Assembly: GCF_900172265.1 (NCBI RefSeq)
Contig: NZ_FWFK01000003.1
Location: 124,001-188,000, forward strand
Source of the DNA: Roseivivax jejudonensis
GTDB lineage: Bacteria; Pseudomonadota; Alphaproteobacteria; Rhodobacterales; Rhodobacteraceae
Length of the DNA stretch: 64,000 bases
Direction: 5' to 3'
In this document: positions 12,178-22,141 of the stretch, one piece after another
How the letters are laid out: each line of letters begins with the position of its first letter
How positions within the stretch are numbered: the first letter of the stretch is position 1
Position numbers and translations under genes: made by a program
Notes under the pieces: generated by a model
Databases searched by the model: none
Told to the model about the DNA's origin: nothing
The model's input: the letters and a program-made list of their open reading frames with translations, nothing else

Positions 12178-14574
12178 TCACACCAGCCACGTGGCGGTGA
12201 TCTTCTCGGACAGGTCGGTCAGGTCGCGCGCCAGCGCATCGAGCGCGCGCCCGTCCATCTCTGCCGGCTCCGCGGTGGCGAGCCGCGTGTCGATGCGCAT
12301 CGCCGCGCGCATCACCGGCGACAGCGCGCCGTTTTCCTCCGCGCCGGGCAGTTCCGCCGCCATCGCGTGGATCTGCGCCACCTGGAACCGCACCGACCGC
12401 GGGTTGCGGTTGTCGAGCGCGAGAAGGTCGATCACCGTGTTGCGGTTGGTCTCGATCTGGTAGCGGCGGCGGTGCGTCATCACGCTGTCGCCCATCTCGA
12501 TGGCGATGTCGTAGCAGCCCTCCGGCGCGTCGGGCGCGGCGAAGTCGCGCAGCGTTCGCACCATCGACAGCGCCCGCTCCAGCGCGCGGCCGATCGACAG
12601 AAAGCGCCAGCCGACGAAACGGTACATGTTGTCGTGCACGAGGCCGGCAAAGCCGGCGGAGCCGCGCAGGAACTGGCTCAGCGCGCGCGCCGCCTCGTCG
12701 CCGGCCTGCACCGCCTCGACCTCCTCGACGATGTCGTGGCGCAGCGTCTCGAGCGCGACCCACCCGTCGATCGAGAAGCGGTCGCGCACCTTCGACGCCG
12801 CCCGGATCGCCGCGTCGAGCGCCGTGGTCACCGCGCCCGGGGTCGACACGTCGCGCGGCACCCCCAGCCGGCGCAGATGCGCGTCGATCCGCGCCACCCG
12901 AAGGTCGTCCGTGCGCCCGGTCTCGGCCAGCCGCAGGTGATAGGCCCGCAACAGCCGCACCATCGTCTCGGCCCGTTCCACGTAACGGCCGAGCCACAAC
13001 AGGTTGTCGGCCGCGCGCGCCGGCAGCAGGCTGTCCTTGGCGCGGCGGAACGGCCCCGAGGAATCGGTCAGCGTCTCCCGCTCGAGTTCGCGGTCCGACA
13101 CGATCCACACATCGGCCACGCGCCCGCCCCGGCGCAGCGCCAGCGCGGTCGCGTCGGCGCTCCCGCCGATCCGGGCATAGCCCCCGGGCATGACCTTCCA
13201 GCCGGCATTGGTGCGGGCGGCGAAGACGCGCAGCATGACCGGCCGCGCGTGCAACGCGCCGTCGGCATAGACCGGCGTGGTCGACAGCGTGACCGCCTCC
13301 TGCCCGACCACGGCGCCCTTCTGCGCCTGCACCCACGCCGCCGGGTCCACGGTCCGCCCGTCGCGGAAGCGCCCGGCGATCAGCTGCGCGCCGTCGGCCT
13401 CAAAGGGCAGATCTTGGCTCATCGCGTCGCCGACCATCATCCGTTCCAGATTCGCGGCCACGTAGTCGCGCTCGCGCGCCTGTCCGCACCACCACGTCGC
13501 GAGGTTCGGCAGCTTCAGCGACTCGCCGGTCAGGTAGCGCGCGATCCGCGGCAGGAAGGCGAGGAACGCGCGGCTCTGCACCAGCCCCGCACCCAGCGCA
13601 TTGGCCATGCACACGTTGCCGTCGCGCAGCGCCCGCACCAGCCCCGGCGTGCCAAGCGCCGAGCGCTCGTCGAGCTCCAGCGGATCGGCGAAGGCCGAAT
13701 CGAGCCGCCGCCACAGCACCGACACCGGCTTCAGCCCGGCCACCGTGCGCACCATCACCCGCCCGTCCACCACCGTCAGGTCCTCGCCCTCGAGCAGCAT
13801 CAGCCCCAAATAGCGGGCGATGTAGGCGTGCTCGAAATAGGTCTCGGTGCCGAGGCCCGGCGTCAGGATCCCCATCCGCCCGTCGAGCGACGTCGCCGAG
13901 CGCTCGAGCGCCGAGCGGAACGCGCGGAAGAACCCGGCGAGGCGGTGGATCGACTGGTGCCCGAACGGCTCCGAGAACACCCGCATCGTCGCCACCCGGT
14001 TCTCGAGCGCGAAGCCCGCGCCCGACGGCGCCTCGGTCCGGTCGCCGAGGACGAACCACGACCCGTCCGGCGCGCGGCCGAGCTCGAACGCGACGAAGTG
14101 CAGGAACCGCCCCGAGGGCGGACGCTCGCCCACCAGCGGGCGCAGCCAGCCGGGATTTCCTGCCACCAGCTCGGGCGGCAGCATCCCCTCGCGCACCAGC
14201 CAGCCCGGCCCGTAGAGATCCGCCAGCACCTGCTCGAGCACCTCGCAGCGCTGGACGAGCCCGTCCGCGATGCCCAGCCACTCGGTCTCGTCGAGGATCA
14301 CCGGCAGGTGGCTCAGCGGCCAGTCGCGATCCGCCGGGCCATCACCGGTCGACTGGCGAAAGAACACCCCGGCATCGCGCAGGTAGCGGTCGCCGCGGGC
14401 GAAGCGCCGCGCGATGTCGTCCGGCGCAAGCTGCGCGAACCGCTCGATAAACGGCTGCCAGACCGGGCGCACGCGCCCGTCCGGTCCGATCATCTCGTCC
14501 GCGACGCCATCGGGCACGGTGTAGTTGCCGATCAGCCCGGCGACGGCGTCCCGCGCGTCGGCGGTCTGGTCCAT
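12178..14574 (-). CDS. Fused circularly permuted ATP-grasp and alpha-E domain protein
   Basis: A 798-residue protein joining two families that are often separate genes. Residues about 1-480 resemble the circularly permuted ATP-grasp family (formerly DUF404/DUF407), with LSHLPVILDETEWLGIADGL and the conserved ILTPGLGTETYFEHAYIARY. From about 500 the alpha-helical alpha-E domain (DUF403) begins with ARAADNLLWLGRYVERAETM. Family members are predicted to form amide bonds using ATP; the substrate is unknown. The start MDQTADARD is chosen because upstream residues are outside the family. It sits between the DUF2126 gene (60 bases upstream) and the small transglutaminase (4 bases downstream). Confidence 0.88.
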   Translation of the reverse strand: MDQTADARDAVAGLIGNYTVPDGVADEMIGPDGRVRPVWQPFIERFAQLAPDDIARRFARGDRYLRDAGVFFRQSTGDGPADRDWPLSHLPVILDETEWLGIADGLVQRCEVLEQVLADLYGPGWLVREGMLPPELVAGNPGWLRPLVGERPPSGRFLHFVAFELGRAPDGSWFVLGDRTEAPSGAGFALENRVATMRVFSEPFGHQSIHRLAGFFRAFRSALERSATSLDGRMGILTPGLGTETYFEHAYIARYLGLMLLEGEDLTVVDGRVMVRTVAGLKPVSVLWRRLDSAFADPLELDERSALGTPGLVRALRDGNVCMANALGAGLVQSRAFLAFLPRIARYLTGESLKLPNLATWWCGQARERDYVAANLERMMVGDAMSQDLPFEADGAQLIAGRFRDGRTVDPAAWVQAQKGAVVGQEAVTLSTTPVYADGALHARPVMLRVFAARTNAGWKVMPGGYARIGGSADATALALRRGGRVADVWIVSDRELERETLTDSSGPFRRAKDSLLPARAADNLLWLGRYVERAETMVRLLRAYHLRLAETGRTDDLRVARIDAHLRRLGVPRDVSTPGAVTTALDAAIRAASKVRDRFSIDGWVALETLRHDIVEEVEAVQAGDEAARALSQFLRGSAGFAGLVHDNMYRFVGWRFLSIGRALERALSMVRTLRDFAAPDAPEGCYDIAIEMGDSVMTHRRRYQIETNRNTVIDLLALDNRNPRSVRFQVAQIHAMAAELPGAEENGALSPVMRAAMRIDTRLATAEPAEMDGRALDALARDLTDLSEKITATWLV

Positions 14575-14634
14575 CCTGTCGTCCTCTGCCGGGCGCGCCG
14601 CGCGCATGCGGCGCTCCCGTTCGCCTTCGTCTTA

Positions 14635-17600
14635 TCACAGCCCGGGCGGGCGGCGCAGGTCCAGCGTGAAGGGAAACTCCGGATGCGGCATCTCGGTTTC
14701 GGGCACGTAGTCGCCGGGGCTGTGACCCATCGGCTCGAACCGCGCGAGCCGCCGCGCCTCCGCCTCGTTGCCGTTGACGGGGAACGTGTCGTAGTTGCGC
14801 CCGCCCGGATGCGCCACGTGATAGGTGCACCCGCCGAGCGCGCGGCCCGTCCACGTGTCGTAGACGTCGAAGGTCAGCGGCGCGTGGACCGGCACCGTGG
14901 GGTGCAGCGCCTCCGCCGGCTGCCACGCCTTGAACCGCACGCCCGCCACCGACACCCCCGAGGTCACGGTCCGGGTCAGCGGCACGCGCCGGCCGTTGCA
15001 GCAGACGGCGTAGCGCTCCGCGTTGGCTGTGGTCAGCTGCACCTGCAGACGCTCGACCGAGCTGTCGGTGTAGCGCACCGTCCCGCCGATGGCACCGCGC
15101 TCGCCCAGCACGTGCCACGGCTCCAGCGCCTGCCGCAGCTCGAGGTGCACGCCCTCGTAGTCGACCTGCCCGCAGAACGGGAAGCGGAACTCGGCCTGCG
15201 CCTCGAACCACACCGGATCGAGCGCGAAGCCGTGCGCCTTGAGATCCGCCAGAAGGTCGAGGAAATCCTGCCAGAGGAAATACGGCAGCATGTAGCGATC
15301 GTGCAGTTCCGTGCCCCAGCGCACCGGCCGCCCGCTCACCGGCGCCTGCCAGCACCGCGCCACGATCGCCCTGAGCAGCACCTGCTGGGCGAGGCTCATC
15401 TTCGGATCGGGCGGCATCTCGAAGCCGCGGAACTCCACCAGCCCCAGCCGACCGGTCGGCCCGTCGGGCGAATAGAGCTTGTCGATGCAGATCTCCGCGC
15501 GGTGGGTGTTGCCGGTCACGTCGATCAGGATGTTGCGCAGCAGCCGGTCCACGAGCCACGGCGGCGGCAAGGAGCCCTCGCCCGGATCGGGGATGTTGGC
15601 CAGCGCGATCTCGAGCTCGAACAGGCTGTCGTGGCGGGCCTCGTCGATCCGCGGCGCCTGGCTCGTCGGGCCGATGAACATCCCCGAGAACAGGTAGCTG
15701 AGCGAGGGATGCCGCTGCCATGTCAGGATCAGCGACCTGAGCAGGTCCGGTCGCCGCAGGAACGGCGAATCGTTCGGCGTCGCGCCGCCCACCACCACGT
15801 GGTTGCCGCCGCCGGTCCCGGTGTGCCGCCCGTCGATCATGAACTTGTCGGCCCCGAGCCGCGACTGCCGCGCCTCCTCGTAGATCGCCTCGGTCGTGGC
15901 CACGCACTCCGCCCAGTCATGCGCGGGATGGATGTTGACCTCGATCACGCCCGGGTCCGGCGCCACGCGGATCACGTTCATCCGCGGATCGTGCGGCGGC
16001 GCGTAGCCCTCGATATGCACCGGCATGTCCAGCCGCTTGGCGGTCCGCTCTGCCGCCGCCACGAGGTCGAGGTAATCCTCGAGGCTCTCCACCGGCGGCA
16101 TGAACACGCAAAGCGCACCGCCGCGCGGCTCCACCGACACCGCCGTCCGCACGGCGCCGCCGACGGCCGAGAGCTCCTGCGGAATCACGTCCTGGACCGG
16201 TCCGGTCGGCTGCGGCGCGCTCACCGGCTGCGCCCGGTCGCCCACCGGATCGGGGCCGTGGTCGTAGTCCGGCAGCGGACCGCGCGGCACCGTGGGATCG
16301 GTAACGTAGGTGTAGGGATACTGCGACGGCGGCACGTGCGGCAGCGACCCGAGCGGGATGCGGTAGCCGACCGGGCTGTCGCCCGGCACCAGGAACACCC
16401 TCCCCCGGCGCAGCCGCCACGTCTCGGACCGCCAGCGCCGCCCCGCCGCCTTCGAGTGCCACGCCTGGATCGGCAGCACGTGGCCCGTCGGTTCGGTCAG
16501 GCCCCGCTCGAAGACCTGCGCCATCCGGTGCCGCTCCTCGGCGTCCTTGAGCCGGTTGTTCTCCGGCGTCACGTTCTCGGGCAGGTTCGCCTCGCGCAGG
16601 AGCCACTCCGCCGGGTCCTCGTAGGCCGGCACCACGTAATCCGGCGCAACGCCCAGCTCCTCGGCCATCGTGGCGAGAAACGTTCCGGCCTCCGCGGCGC
16701 CCGCCGCGCCGCCCGATCCGCCTTCGCGCGCCACGAGATCGGGATCCGACCAGATCGGCGCACCGTCCCGCCGCCAGTAGAGCGAGAAGGTCCAGCGCGG
16801 CAGCGTCTCGCCCGGGTACCACTTGCCCTGGCCGTAATGCAGGAAACCCCCGGGCGCGAAGCGCCGGCGCAACCGGCGGATCAGCTCGTCCGCCCGCGCC
16901 CGTTTCGTCGGGCCGACCGCGGCGGTGTTCCACTCGTCGCTTTCGTAATCGTCGATCGACACGAAGGTCGGCTCGCCGCCCATCGTCAGCCGCACGTCGC
17001 CGGCCTCCAGCGCCGCGTCCACCTTGTGGCCGAGCGCGTTCAAGGCCTCCCACGCGTCGTCCGAGAACGGCTTGGTGATCCGGGGGTGCTCGGCGACCCG
17101 CGCCACGTCCATCTCGAAATGAAACGCGCTCTGCACCTCGCCCACGGCGGTGAACCCGCCGGCGATCGGCGCCGCCGTCCGGTAATGCGGCGTCGCGGCC
17201 AGCGGGATGTGGCTTTCCCCGGCCAGCAGCCCCGATGTCGGGTCGAGCCCGATCCATCCCGCCCCGGGCAGGTAGACCTCGACCCAGGCGTGCAGGTCGG
17301 TGAAGTCGTGGTCGGTGCCCGACGGACCGTCCAGCGCCTCGAGATCGGGTTTCAGCTGGATCAGGTAGCCCGACACGAACCGCGCCGCGAAACCCAGGTG
17401 ACGCAACAGGGTCACCAGCAGCCACGAGCTGTCGCGGCACGACCCCGACCCCCGCGCCAGCGTCTCCTCCGGCGTCTGCACGCCCGGCTCCATCCGGATC
17501 AGGTACTCGACGTCGCCCGACACCTTGGCGTTCAGGCCGACCAGCATGTCGACGGTGCGCGCCGCGTCGCGCGGGATGCCGGCGAGGTACTCGGCAAAGC

Positions 17601-17976
17601 GCGGGCCGGTCTCGGCCGGCGCGCGGTAGATCGACAGGTCCTCGGTCAGCTCGGCCGGATAGGCGAACGGCCAGGTCTCGGCGCTCTCCTCGACGAAGAA
17701 GTCGAACGGGTTGTAGACCGACATGTCGGCCACGAGGTCGACCTCGATCCGGAACTCCCGCACCGGCTCGGGAAAGACGAAGCGCGCCAGCCAGTTGCCG
17801 TAGGGGTCCTGCTGATGGTTCACGAAATGCGGCTCGGGCCCCACCTTCAGCGAATGCGAGATCACCCGCGTGCGCGAATGCGGCGCCGGGCGCAGCCGCA
17901 CGATCTGCGGCCCCATCGTGACGTTTCGGTCGTAGGTGTAGTGGGTGAGGTGGTGAATGCTCGCGTGGATCGCCAT
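14635..17976 (-). CDS. Large transglutaminase/DUF2126 predicted amidoligase
   Basis: A 1113-residue cytoplasmic protein. The N-terminal 270 residues are a transglutaminase module with beta-rich lead ([20 protein letters not shown]) and triad C180 in [11 protein letters not shown]229 in [10 protein letters not shown] and D245 in GLDPTSG. The remaining part matches DUF2126, listed as a putative amidoligase; characteristic stretches are [40 protein letters not shown] and [20 protein letters not shown]. It is the first large gene of the run that continues with the ATP-grasp/alpha-E fusion and the second transglutaminase. The combination suggests one domain makes an amide or isopeptide bond and another trims or transfers it. 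Known members lack a defined substrate. Confidence 0.88.
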   Translation of the reverse strand: MAIHASIHHLTHYTYDRNVTMGPQIVRLRPAPHSRTRVISHSLKVGPEPHFVNHQQDPYGNWLARFVFPEPVREFRIEVDLVADMSVYNPFDFFVEESAETWPFAYPAELTEDLSIYRAPAETGPRFAEYLAGIPRDAARTVDMLVGLNAKVSGDVEYLIRMEPGVQTPEETLARGSGSCRDSSWLLVTLLRHLGFAARFVSGYLIQLKPDLEALDGPSGTDHDFTDLHAWVEVYLPGAGWIGLDPTSGLLAGESHIPLAATPHYRTAAPIAGGFTAVGEVQSAFHFEMDVARVAEHPRITKPFSDDAWEALNALGHKVDAALEAGDVRLTMGGEPTFVSIDDYESDEWNTAAVGPTKRARADELIRRLRRRFAPGGFLHYGQGKWYPGETLPRWTFSLYWRRDGAPIWSDPDLVAREGGSGGAAGAAEAGTFLATMAEELGVAPDYVVPAYEDPAEWLLREANLPENVTPENNRLKDAEERHRMAQVFERGLTEPTGHVLPIQAWHSKAAGRRWRSETWRLRRGRVFLVPGDSPVGYRIPLGSLPHVPPSQYPYTYVTDPTVPRGPLPDYDHGPDPVGDRAQPVSAPQPTGPVQDVIPQELSAVGGAVRTAVSVEPRGGALCVFMPPVESLEDYLDLVAAAERTAKRLDMPVHIEGYAPPHDPRMNVIRVAPDPGVIEVNIHPAHDWAECVATTEAIYEEARQSRLGADKFMIDGRHTGTGGGNHVVVGGATPNDSPFLRRPDLLRSLILTWQRHPSLSYLFSGMFIGPTSQAPRIDEARHDSLFELEIALANIPDPGEGSLPPPWLVDRLLRNILIDVTGNTHRAEICIDKLYSPDGPTGRLGLVEFRGFEMPPDPKMSLAQQVLLRAIVARCWQAPVSGRPVRWGTELHDRYMLPYFLWQDFLDLLADLKAHGFALDPVWFEAQAEFRFPFCGQVDYEGVHLELRQALEPWHVLGERGAIGGTVRYTDSSVERLQVQLTTANAERYAVCCNGRRVPLTRTVTSGVSVAGVRFKAWQPAEALHPTVPVHAPLTFDVYDTWTGRALGGCTYHVAHPGGRNYDTFPVNGNEAEARRLARFEPMGHSPGDYVPETEMPHPEFPFTLDLRRPPGL

Positions 17977-18142
17977 GAATGCCCGGGCTCGTCTGGTCCT
18001 GTCGCCCGCAGAAGATCAGGGCCGCGCGGCATTGGCGAGATCAAACCGCGCAGAACGTCGGCATCGCCCGCGCAAGCCGCCCAAGTCTTGGGCATCCGCC
18101 CTGCCGTGCGCCTGTCCCCGCGGAGGCCGGGCGCCCCGGCCC

Positions 18143-18313
18143 TCAGACCGCCCGGGCGGCGTCGCAGCCGAACAGCGACGAGATCGAGAAACCCTCGCTC
18201 TCGTCGGTGCCGGCCCGCGCATCGAGCGCCAGCGTCAGGTGCCCGACGCCGATCAGCGCCGCCAGCAGCAGCGCCTTGCACATGGTGAAGTCCCGCATCG
18301 TGTGTGCTCGCAT
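18143..18313 (-). CDS. Small secreted protein, 56 residues, unknown
   Basis: A short frame giving a classic signal peptide: a charged start, hydrophobic MCKALLLAALIGVGHLTLAL and an ARA cleavage site, leaving a mature peptide of about 22 residues with one cysteine (GTDESEGFSISSLFGCDAAR). The start is fixed by a GGAGGG ribosome site seven bases before the ATG of MRAHTMRDF. It lies 166 bases upstream of the DUF2126 gene on the same strand and could be the first gene of that unit. I do not recognise a family. A role as substrate or reporter of the downstream ligase genes is speculation; it may also be an unrelated small envelope protein. Confidence 0.5.
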   Translation of the reverse strand: MRAHTMRDFTMCKALLLAALIGVGHLTLALDARAGTDESEGFSISSLFGCDAARAV

Positions 18314-18473
18314 GGCGCGTCCCTCCGCCTGAAGTGAACCGAACGGTTTAATCATGCCGCAGCGTCACGTTTCAGTCCACTCACATCGCGGTCACCGTCG
18401 GTGCATGCGCGCAGGTCCGCTGCGCTTTGCGCTTGAAGCGCGCGCGGCGGCGGTGCTAGATGCCGCAACGCGC

Positions 18474-18547
18474 GCGGGTGTAGCTCAATGGTAGAGCAGC
18501 AGCTTCCCAAGCTGACGACGAGGGTTCGATTCCCTTCACCCGCTCCA
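18474..18547 (+). tRNA. tRNA-Gly (anticodon CCC)
   Basis: A complete cloverleaf with encoded CCA: acceptor GCGGGTG pairs with CACCCGC, the D stem is GCTC/GAGC, the T arm holds GGTTCGATTCC, and the anticodon loop TTCCCAA gives anticodon CCC. The sequence closely follows the E. coli glyU gene. The outermost anticodon-stem pair (27-43) appears as G/A rather than a Watson-Crick pair. It stands alone; no integrase or duplicated 3' end is seen near it. Confidence 0.97.
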
Positions 18548-18613
18548 GCCGTTTCCCCAGCGTCTCGACCGCACCCCGTGCGCTCGGGTCCCCCCCACGG
18601 CCCGGACCCAGCG

Positions 18614-19729
18614 TCAGGCGGCCGCCATGGCGCGCCGTCCGCGCATGCCCCGGCCGAGCGCGCGCACCTCGTCGCGCACCGGCCCCTCGCGCGGCGCGTC
18701 GGCCAGCGTCGCGAGCAGGTCCGGCGCCGGCACGCCCTTGCGCCGCCAGCTCAGCCCGCGCAGCACCGCCGCGCCGGCCTCCGGCAGCCGGTCTGGCACC
18801 TCGTAGCCGGCCAGCGTCGCCCAGACGCCGGCCCAGAGACGCGCCACCGTCCACGGGTTGTAACCCCCGCCGCCCGACACGATCAGCCGCGGCGCCAGCG
18901 CGCGCAGCGCCGTCACCGTCCGCCAGTGACAGAGGTTCGACAGCGCCAGCCGCGCCAGCGGATCCTCCAGCACCGCGTCGGCCCCGCATTGCAGGAAGAT
19001 CGCGTCCGGCCGAAACGCCGCGACCGCCGGCAGGATCACCTCCTCCAGCAGCAGCGCGAACTCGCTGTCGTTGAAGCCGCGCGGCACCGGCAGGTTCACC
19101 GCCGCGCCCCCGGCATCGTCCTCGGCGTCGCCGGTGAACGGCCAGCGTCCGGCCTCGTGGACCGAGATCATCCGCACCCGCTCCGATCCCGCGAACGCCG
19201 CCGCGACCCCGTCGCAATGATGCGCGTCGATATCGACGTAGACCACCCGCTCCAGCCCGAGATCGAGCAACCGCGTGATCGTCAGAACCGGTTCGTTGAG
19301 ATAGCAGAACCCCGCGGCATGGTCGGGAAAGCCGTGATGCGTGCCGCCGCCCGGGTTGTGCACGACGCCGCCCCGGGCCACGAGGTCCGCCGCCAGGAGC
19401 CCGCCGCCCACCGCGGTGGCGGGCCGGCGATACATCTCCGGAAAGACCGGGTTCGACAGCGTGCCGAGCCCGTGGCGCCGGCGCACCTGCTCGCTCACCG
19501 CCTGCGTCGCCTCCGCGGTGCGCAGCGCCGCCACGTAGTCGGGGGTGTGAAACGCCTCGAGCACGCGCGGCTTGGCCATGGGCGAGGTCCGGTAGCGTGC
19601 GGCGGGCAGCCAGTCCATCGCCCGGGCGAGGTCGATGACCGCCGGCACCCGCTCGATCGACAGCGGGTGAAGCCGACCGTAGACCGATCCGCGGTAGACG
19701 TTCGATCCGATGAAGAGCGCGCGATCCAT
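18614..19729 (-). CDS. Histone deacetylase-family (AcuC/APAH-like) amidohydrolase
   Basis: A 371-residue zinc hydrolase of the arginase/deacetylase fold. The catalytic His pair is H131-H132 in GGGTHHGF, and the zinc ligands are D168 and H170 in VDIDAHHCDG and D251 in LQCGADAVLEDP. A glycine-rich loop SGGGGYNPWT near 315 completes the active site. Bacterial members remove acetyl groups from acetyl-CoA synthetase (AcuC), polyamines (APAH) or other amides. No acs, acuA or polyamine genes are close, so the substrate is open. It is convergent to the tRNA gene and upstream of nothing obvious, with a 115-base gap to lipA. Confidence 0.88.
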   Translation of the reverse strand: MDRALFIGSNVYRGSVYGRLHPLSIERVPAVIDLARAMDWLPAARYRTSPMAKPRVLEAFHTPDYVAALRTAEATQAVSEQVRRRHGLGTLSNPVFPEMYRRPATAVGGGLLAADLVARGGVVHNPGGGTHHGFPDHAAGFCYLNEPVLTITRLLDLGLERVVYVDIDAHHCDGVAAAFAGSERVRMISVHEAGRWPFTGDAEDDAGGAAVNLPVPRGFNDSEFALLLEEVILPAVAAFRPDAIFLQCGADAVLEDPLARLALSNLCHWRTVTALRALAPRLIVSGGGGYNPWTVARLWAGVWATLAGYEVPDRLPEAGAAVLRGLSWRRKGVPAPDLLATLADAPREGPVRDEVRALGRGMRGRRAMAAA

Positions 19730-19844
19730 GACCGCTCAAGCTAGGCGCGGCGAGGGGCGCGAACAGGGACGCGCCGCCGCATCCCGCCGGTCACCCCGCG
19801 CCCGGCGCCGCCGCAGCGAATCCGGCGGCGGCGCGGGCCGGCGC

Positions 19845-20795
19845 TCAGGCCGTCTCCAGACGCGCCTCGCGCGCGGCGCGCAGGCGCGCGAAATCGTCGC
19901 CGGCATGATAGGACGACCGCGTGAGCGGCGTCGCCGACACCATGAGAAAGCCCTTGCCGTAGGCGGATTTCTCGTATCCCGCGAACTCCTCGGGGGTGAT
20001 GAACCGCGCGACCGCATGGTGCTTCGGCGTCGGCTGCAGGTACTGGCCGATGGTCATGAAATCGACGTCCGCCGCCCGCAGGTCGTCCATCACCTGCAGC
20101 ACCTGCGGCCGCTCCTCGCCCAGCCCGACCATGATCCCGGACTTGGTGAAGACCGACGGGTCGATCTCCTTCACGCGCTGCAGGAGCCGCAGGGAGTGGA
20201 AGTAGCGCGCGCCGGGGCGGACCTCGGTGTAGAGCCCCGGCACCGTCTCGAGGTTGTGGTTGAACACGTCGGGCTTCGCCGCCACCACGGTCTCGAGGAC
20301 CTCGGGCGCGCATTTCAGGAAATCCGGCGTCAGGATCTCGATGGTGGTGCCCGGCGCGCGGTGCCGGATCGCCCGGATCGTCTGCGCGAAATGCTCCGCC
20401 CCGCCATCCTCGAGGTCGTCGCGGTCGACCGAGGTGATCACCACGTGGTTGAGACCGAGCTTCTGCACGGCGTCGGCGACGCGCCCGGGCTCGAACACGT
20501 CGAGCGTGTCTGGCCGCCCCGTCGCGACGTTGCAGAAGGTGCAGCCGCGGGTGCAGATCTCGCCCATGATCATCATCGTGGCGTGGCCGGCGCTCCAGCA
20601 CTCGCCCACGTTCGGACACCCCGCCTCCTCGCACACGGTGGTCAGGTTGTGCTCCCGCATGATCTTGCGCGTGTCGGCATAGCCCTGACCGCCCGGCGCC
20701 CGGACGCGGATCCAGTCGGGCTTCTTCAGACGGTCGGTGTCGGGGCGATGCGCCTTCTCGGGATGGCGCTGGCCGGGAATCTTCAGATCGCGCAT
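19845..20795 (-). CDS. lipA: Lipoyl synthase
   Basis: A 316-residue radical SAM enzyme that inserts two sulfurs into octanoyl groups bound to lipoyl domains. Both iron-sulfur motifs are present: the auxiliary cluster cysteines in [13 protein letters not shown] and the radical SAM triad in [10 protein letters not shown], followed by [17 protein letters not shown]. The C-terminal RSSYHAG supplies the conserved arginine-serine-serine of the family. A GGCAGGAG ribosome site precedes the ATG closely. It appears monocistronic in this window; the gap upstream carries two hairpin repeats. Confidence 0.97.
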   Translation of the reverse strand: MRDLKIPGQRHPEKAHRPDTDRLKKPDWIRVRAPGGQGYADTRKIMREHNLTTVCEEAGCPNVGECWSAGHATMMIMGEICTRGCTFCNVATGRPDTLDVFEPGRVADAVQKLGLNHVVITSVDRDDLEDGGAEHFAQTIRAIRHRAPGTTIEILTPDFLKCAPEVLETVVAAKPDVFNHNLETVPGLYTEVRPGARYFHSLRLLQRVKEIDPSVFTKSGIMVGLGEERPQVLQVMDDLRAADVDFMTIGQYLQPTPKHHAVARFITPEEFAGYEKSAYGKGFLMVSATPLTRSSYHAGDDFARLRAAREARLETA

Positions 20796-20963
20796 GAACT
20801 CCTGCCCTGCTCAATTCGGGTTGCGGATGAGTGTATGTCCTTGCCGGACGCCTTTCCAGCCCCGCCCGCCGCCGCATGGCGGACATGTCGCGCCCGCCAC
20901 CCCGCACATCCGCGCCGCGCGCCCGCCGCCACCAGCCGACGCCACCATCGCACACGCGCCACT

Positions 20964-21122
20964 CCCCCACCTTCTTCTTGGTCCCAAGTACTCCGGGGAG
21001 CGCGAGGGGCAGCGCCCCTCGCCGGCCCCCACCGACACCCGGCGCCGCCCAAGCGCGCGCCACGCCCCCACCTTCTTCTTGGTCCAAATACTCCGGGGAG
21101 CGCGAGGGGCAGCGCCCCTCGC
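20964..21122. repeat. Two copies of a hairpin-bearing intergenic repeat
   Basis: The 358-base gap between lipA and oxyR has no gene. It contains two near-identical 58-59 base copies, at 20964-21022 and 21065-21122, differing by one substitution and one indel. Each ends in a perfect 9-bp hairpin (GCGAGGGGC, loop AGC). Read on the minus strand, the hairpin is followed by CCCCGGAGTATTT, four variable bases and CAAGAAGAAG. A third, inverted member lies at 51439-51486. No T-run follows the hairpin, so it is not a standard terminator, although it could stop oxyR transcripts. The flanks hold nothing else I can name. Confidence 0.85.
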
Positions 21123-21153
21123 CCGTCGCTGCCGCGCGCCCCCACGCCGGGCT

Positions 21154-22083
21154 TCAGCGACATACCGCCCGCGCATCCTCCAGCAGCGGCGCCGCCGCCG
21201 CGCGGAAGAGCTCGGCCAGTTCCTCCACCCATTCCCCGTCCCCGGCCGTGGCCCGGCGCACGAGGGCGAGATGACGCGCGGGTTCGGGCGCCGAGAAGCG
21301 GCGCAGCGTGAGCCGGTCGGACGATGCGGTCTCCACCAGGACGGCGATCTCGGGCAGCAGCGTCAGCCCGAAGCCCTCGCTCACGAGCCCGCACAGCGTG
21401 GAGAGCGAGGAGGCGCCGAGGTCGACGCCGCCGCGGCGCGACAGGCCGCACACCTCGAGCGCCTGGTCGGCGAGGCAGTGCCCCTCGTCGAGCAGGAGCA
21501 GCTGGTCCGGCGACAGCTCGGTCGGCCGAAGGCGGTCCACGGTCTCGGCCCAGGCGGCGATGCGGCGTTCCGATCCGGCGAGCACGAAGCGATCCTCGAA
21601 GAGCGGGTGCGCCGCCAGGCCTGCGTCCGGCACCGGCAGCGCCACCAGCGCGGCGTCGAGCCGGCCGGCGCGCAGCTCGGCGACGAGGGTCCCGGTCTGC
21701 GCCTCGCGCACGCGCAGTTCCAGCGTCAGGTCGCGCGCCCGCAGCCGGGTCAGCGCCGCCGGCAGCAGGTAGGGCGCGACGGTGGGGATCACGCCCAGGT
21801 GCAGTTGGCCGGAGAGCCCGGCGCGCCGGCGCACCGCGCCGCGCAGGTCCTGCACCTCCGACAGGATCCGGTGCGCCCGGCTCAGCACCTCGTGGCCGGC
21901 GCGGGTCAGCCGCACCTCGCGCGGCAGGCGCTCGACCAGCGGCACGCCGAGCTGGGTCTCCAGCTCCTTGATCTGCAGCGACAGCGCCGGCTGCGAGATG
22001 TTGGCCCGGGCCGCGGCGCGGCCGAAATGCCGCGCCTCGGCGAGCGCGGCGAAATAGGACAACTGGCGCAGGGTCACATCCAT
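21154..22083 (-). CDS. oxyR: LysR-type peroxide regulator OxyR
   Basis: A 309-residue LysR-family regulator with N-terminal winged helix-turn-helix (FGRAAARANISQPALSLQIK) and a substrate-binding domain. The redox segment LDEGHCLADQALEVCG carries C203 and C212, the same nine-residue spacing as C199 and C208 of E. coli OxyR, which form the peroxide-sensing disulfide. It would activate catalase and peroxiredoxin genes; none lies beside it here. The ATG is the first codon after a short gap from the DUF6456 gene stop, so cotranscription with that gene is possible. Confidence 0.93.
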   Translation of the reverse strand: MDVTLRQLSYFAALAEARHFGRAAARANISQPALSLQIKELETQLGVPLVERLPREVRLTRAGHEVLSRAHRILSEVQDLRGAVRRRAGLSGQLHLGVIPTVAPYLLPAALTRLRARDLTLELRVREAQTGTLVAELRAGRLDAALVALPVPDAGLAAHPLFEDRFVLAGSERRIAAWAETVDRLRPTELSPDQLLLLDEGHCLADQALEVCGLSRRGGVDLGASSLSTLCGLVSEGFGLTLLPEIAVLVETASSDRLTLRRFSAPEPARHLALVRRATAGDGEWVEELAELFRAAAAPLLEDARAVCR

Positions 22084-22141
22084 AAGCCGATCCTATTGCC
22101 AGCGCCTCGCAGCGCCCGCAACCCTTATGGCGACACGGCAT

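Noticed and set aside
12367-18288. A 1973-codon plus-strand open frame
   Set aside because: It lies antisense to three genes with clear catalytic motifs. Its translation is rich in Arg, His and Pro, typical of high-GC antisense frames, and matches no family.
9262-18313. Anbu proteasome-like gene with the transglutaminase genes
   Set aside because: I looked for it because it often accompanies these families, but no frame in the run resembles a proteasome beta subunit.
18474-18547. tRNA-Gly as an integration site of a genomic island
   Set aside because: No integrase, no repeated 3' tRNA segment and no change in gene character on either side.
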